Positions 5,382 through 6,134 of a stretch of DNA of 6,134 nt are shown in pieces (the first letter of the stretch is position 1; the number at the start of each line of letters is the position of its first letter). A model generated the notes under the pieces. The model ran no database searches. It was not told where the DNA came from and saw only the letters and a program-made list of their open reading frames with translations. Both the position numbers and the translations under genes were made by a program. The stretch comes from Paludibacter sp. (lineage in GTDB: Bacteria; Bacteroidota; Bacteroidia; Bacteroidales; Paludibacteraceae), in assembly GCA_031284665.1 (NCBI GenBank), contig JAITXR010000298.1, positions 1 through 6,134 of the forward strand. Direction: 5' to 3'.

Positions 5382-6092
5382 ATGAAAACTAAAATGACAT
5401 TTATTGCACTTTTTGTAAGTGCAGCAATTCTACTCTCGGGCTGTAAAGCCTTAACAGGAGGTCTTATTGGAGGCGGAGCCGGTGCAGCCATTGGTGCTGG
5501 TCTCGGTGCATTAATCGGCAAAGACGGCAAAAGTGCTGCTATCGGTGCTGCTATTGGCGGCGCAGTAGGTGCAACTACCGGCTCGATTATTGGAAACAAA
5601 ATGGACAAAGCCGCTGCCGAAGCCGCTGCTATCGAAGGCGCAAAAGTCGAAACTGTTACCGATGCCAACAACCTGAAAGCCGTTAAAGTTACTTTCGATT
5701 CAGGTATTTTGTTTGCCTCCGGAAGTAGCACTCTTACTGCTACATCAAAGACTGCCCTTGCAAAATTTGCAAACATTATGAAGGACAATGCCACAATGGA
5801 AATTAAAATTGTGGGCTACACCGACAACGCAGGCTGGGCAAACTCTACAGCAGAACAAAGCAAAGCAAAAAACAAAACTTTATCGGAACAACGCGCAACT
5901 TCGGTTTCTAATTACTTGAAAACTCAGGGAGTAGCTGCCACGCAAATTGCCGATGTACTTGGTGCAGGCGAAGACTTTCCGGTTGCCGACAACTCTACAA
6001 AAGCAGGTCAACAACAAAATCGCCGCGTAGAAGTTTACATTTATGCAAGCGAACAAATGATTAAAGACGCTGAAAAAGAAGCGCAACAGTAA
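5382..6092 (+). CDS. Glycine-zipper lipoprotein with OmpA-like peptidoglycan-binding domain
   Basis: This 236-residue outer-membrane lipoprotein probably tethers the outer membrane to peptidoglycan. The lipoprotein signal has LLSGC, with lipidated C21. Residues 25-71 form a glycine-zipper segment of repeated G-x-x-x-G/A steps (GGLIGGGAGAAIGAGLGALIG, then a second run at 51-71), which can insert into or associate with membrane. The OmpA C-terminal domain spans about 100-222: VTFDSGILF (103-111), GYTDNAG with D148, LSEQRA with R171 and NRRVEVYI (213-220). D148 and R171 correspond to the diaminopimelate-contacting Asp and Arg of E. coli OmpA. The loop between GYTDNAG and LSEQRA is several residues longer than usual and polar. 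The tail is charged (KDAEKEAQQ). Start ATG 5382 gives a proper signal peptide; M5 would shorten its n-region. It has its own promoter motif. A YiaD/Pal-like role is inferred, not proven. Confidence 0.93.
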   Translation: MKTKMTFIALFVSAAILLSGCKALTGGLIGGGAGAAIGAGLGALIGKDGKSAAIGAAIGGAVGATTGSIIGNKMDKAAAEAAAIEGAKVETVTDANNLKAVKVTFDSGILFASGSSTLTATSKTALAKFANIMKDNATMEIKIVGYTDNAGWANSTAEQSKAKNKTLSEQRATSVSNYLKTQGVAATQIADVLGAGEDFPVADNSTKAGQQQNRRVEVYIYASEQMIKDAEKEAQQ

Positions 6093-6134
6093 TTATTTAG
6101 TACAATAAAAAATTTCAGGCTCGGTTAATAGAAA

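Noticed and set aside
5366..5794. Minus-strand open frame of 142 codons opposite the lipoprotein gene
   Set aside because: The alanine/proline-rich translation is the antisense shadow of the glycine/alanine-rich zipper. The + strand has a lipobox and a full OmpA domain.

Overview
The window looks like a stretch of chromosome from a low-GC member of the Bacteroidota (Bacteroidetes). This rests on several observations. The start codons sit in A/T-rich leaders with no Shine-Dalgarno sequence. Two sites match the phylum's TAnnTTTG -7 promoter motif. The gene types are also typical: a short TatD-family hydrolase, a roughly 530-residue S41 protease with a PDZ domain, a Ste24-like M48 protease, a long form of MTA/SAH nucleosidase, and a glycine-zipper/OmpA lipoprotein. 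I cannot place it below phylum from sequence alone.

Layout. All genes read on the + strand. The first 200 bases hold the possible C-terminal end of an unidentified gene and a terminator-like hairpin that overlaps it; the two readings compete. An AT-rich gap leads to the TatD-family hydrolase (467-1108). Then come an unusual hairpin repeat (1118-1201), a palindrome (1213-1224) and the exported S41 processing protease (1322-2908). The next gap (2909-3252) is a mosaic of three repeat types: a 9-bp tandem repeat, a CGTCATTGCGAG-type dyad element, and a second, longer copy of the hairpin repeat. After it lie the membrane M48 protease (3253-4494), the nucleosidase mtnN 7 bases downstream (4502-5263), a promoter, and the OmpA-like lipoprotein (5382-6092). 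The last 42 bases show nothing I can name.

How the genes fit together. Three of the five complete genes act at the envelope: a periplasmic processing protease, an inner-membrane metalloprotease, and an outer-membrane lipoprotein expected to bind peptidoglycan. The TatD hydrolase and the nucleosidase are cytosolic housekeeping enzymes (DNA end or DNA repair processing; recycling of methylthioadenosine and S-adenosylhomocysteine). Only the M48-mtnN pair looks like an operon. The proteins are ordinary and intact.

The novel signal is in the intergenic DNA. A repeat occurs twice, each time in the gap before a protease gene. It has a conserved core with a small GC-rich palindrome, flanked by arrays of 8-base units: YCTTNYTG on the left and the complementary CANNAAGR on the right. 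Copy 1 has three units per arm and copy 2 has four per arm, so the two arms have the same unit number within each copy. I do not recognise this element as a named family.
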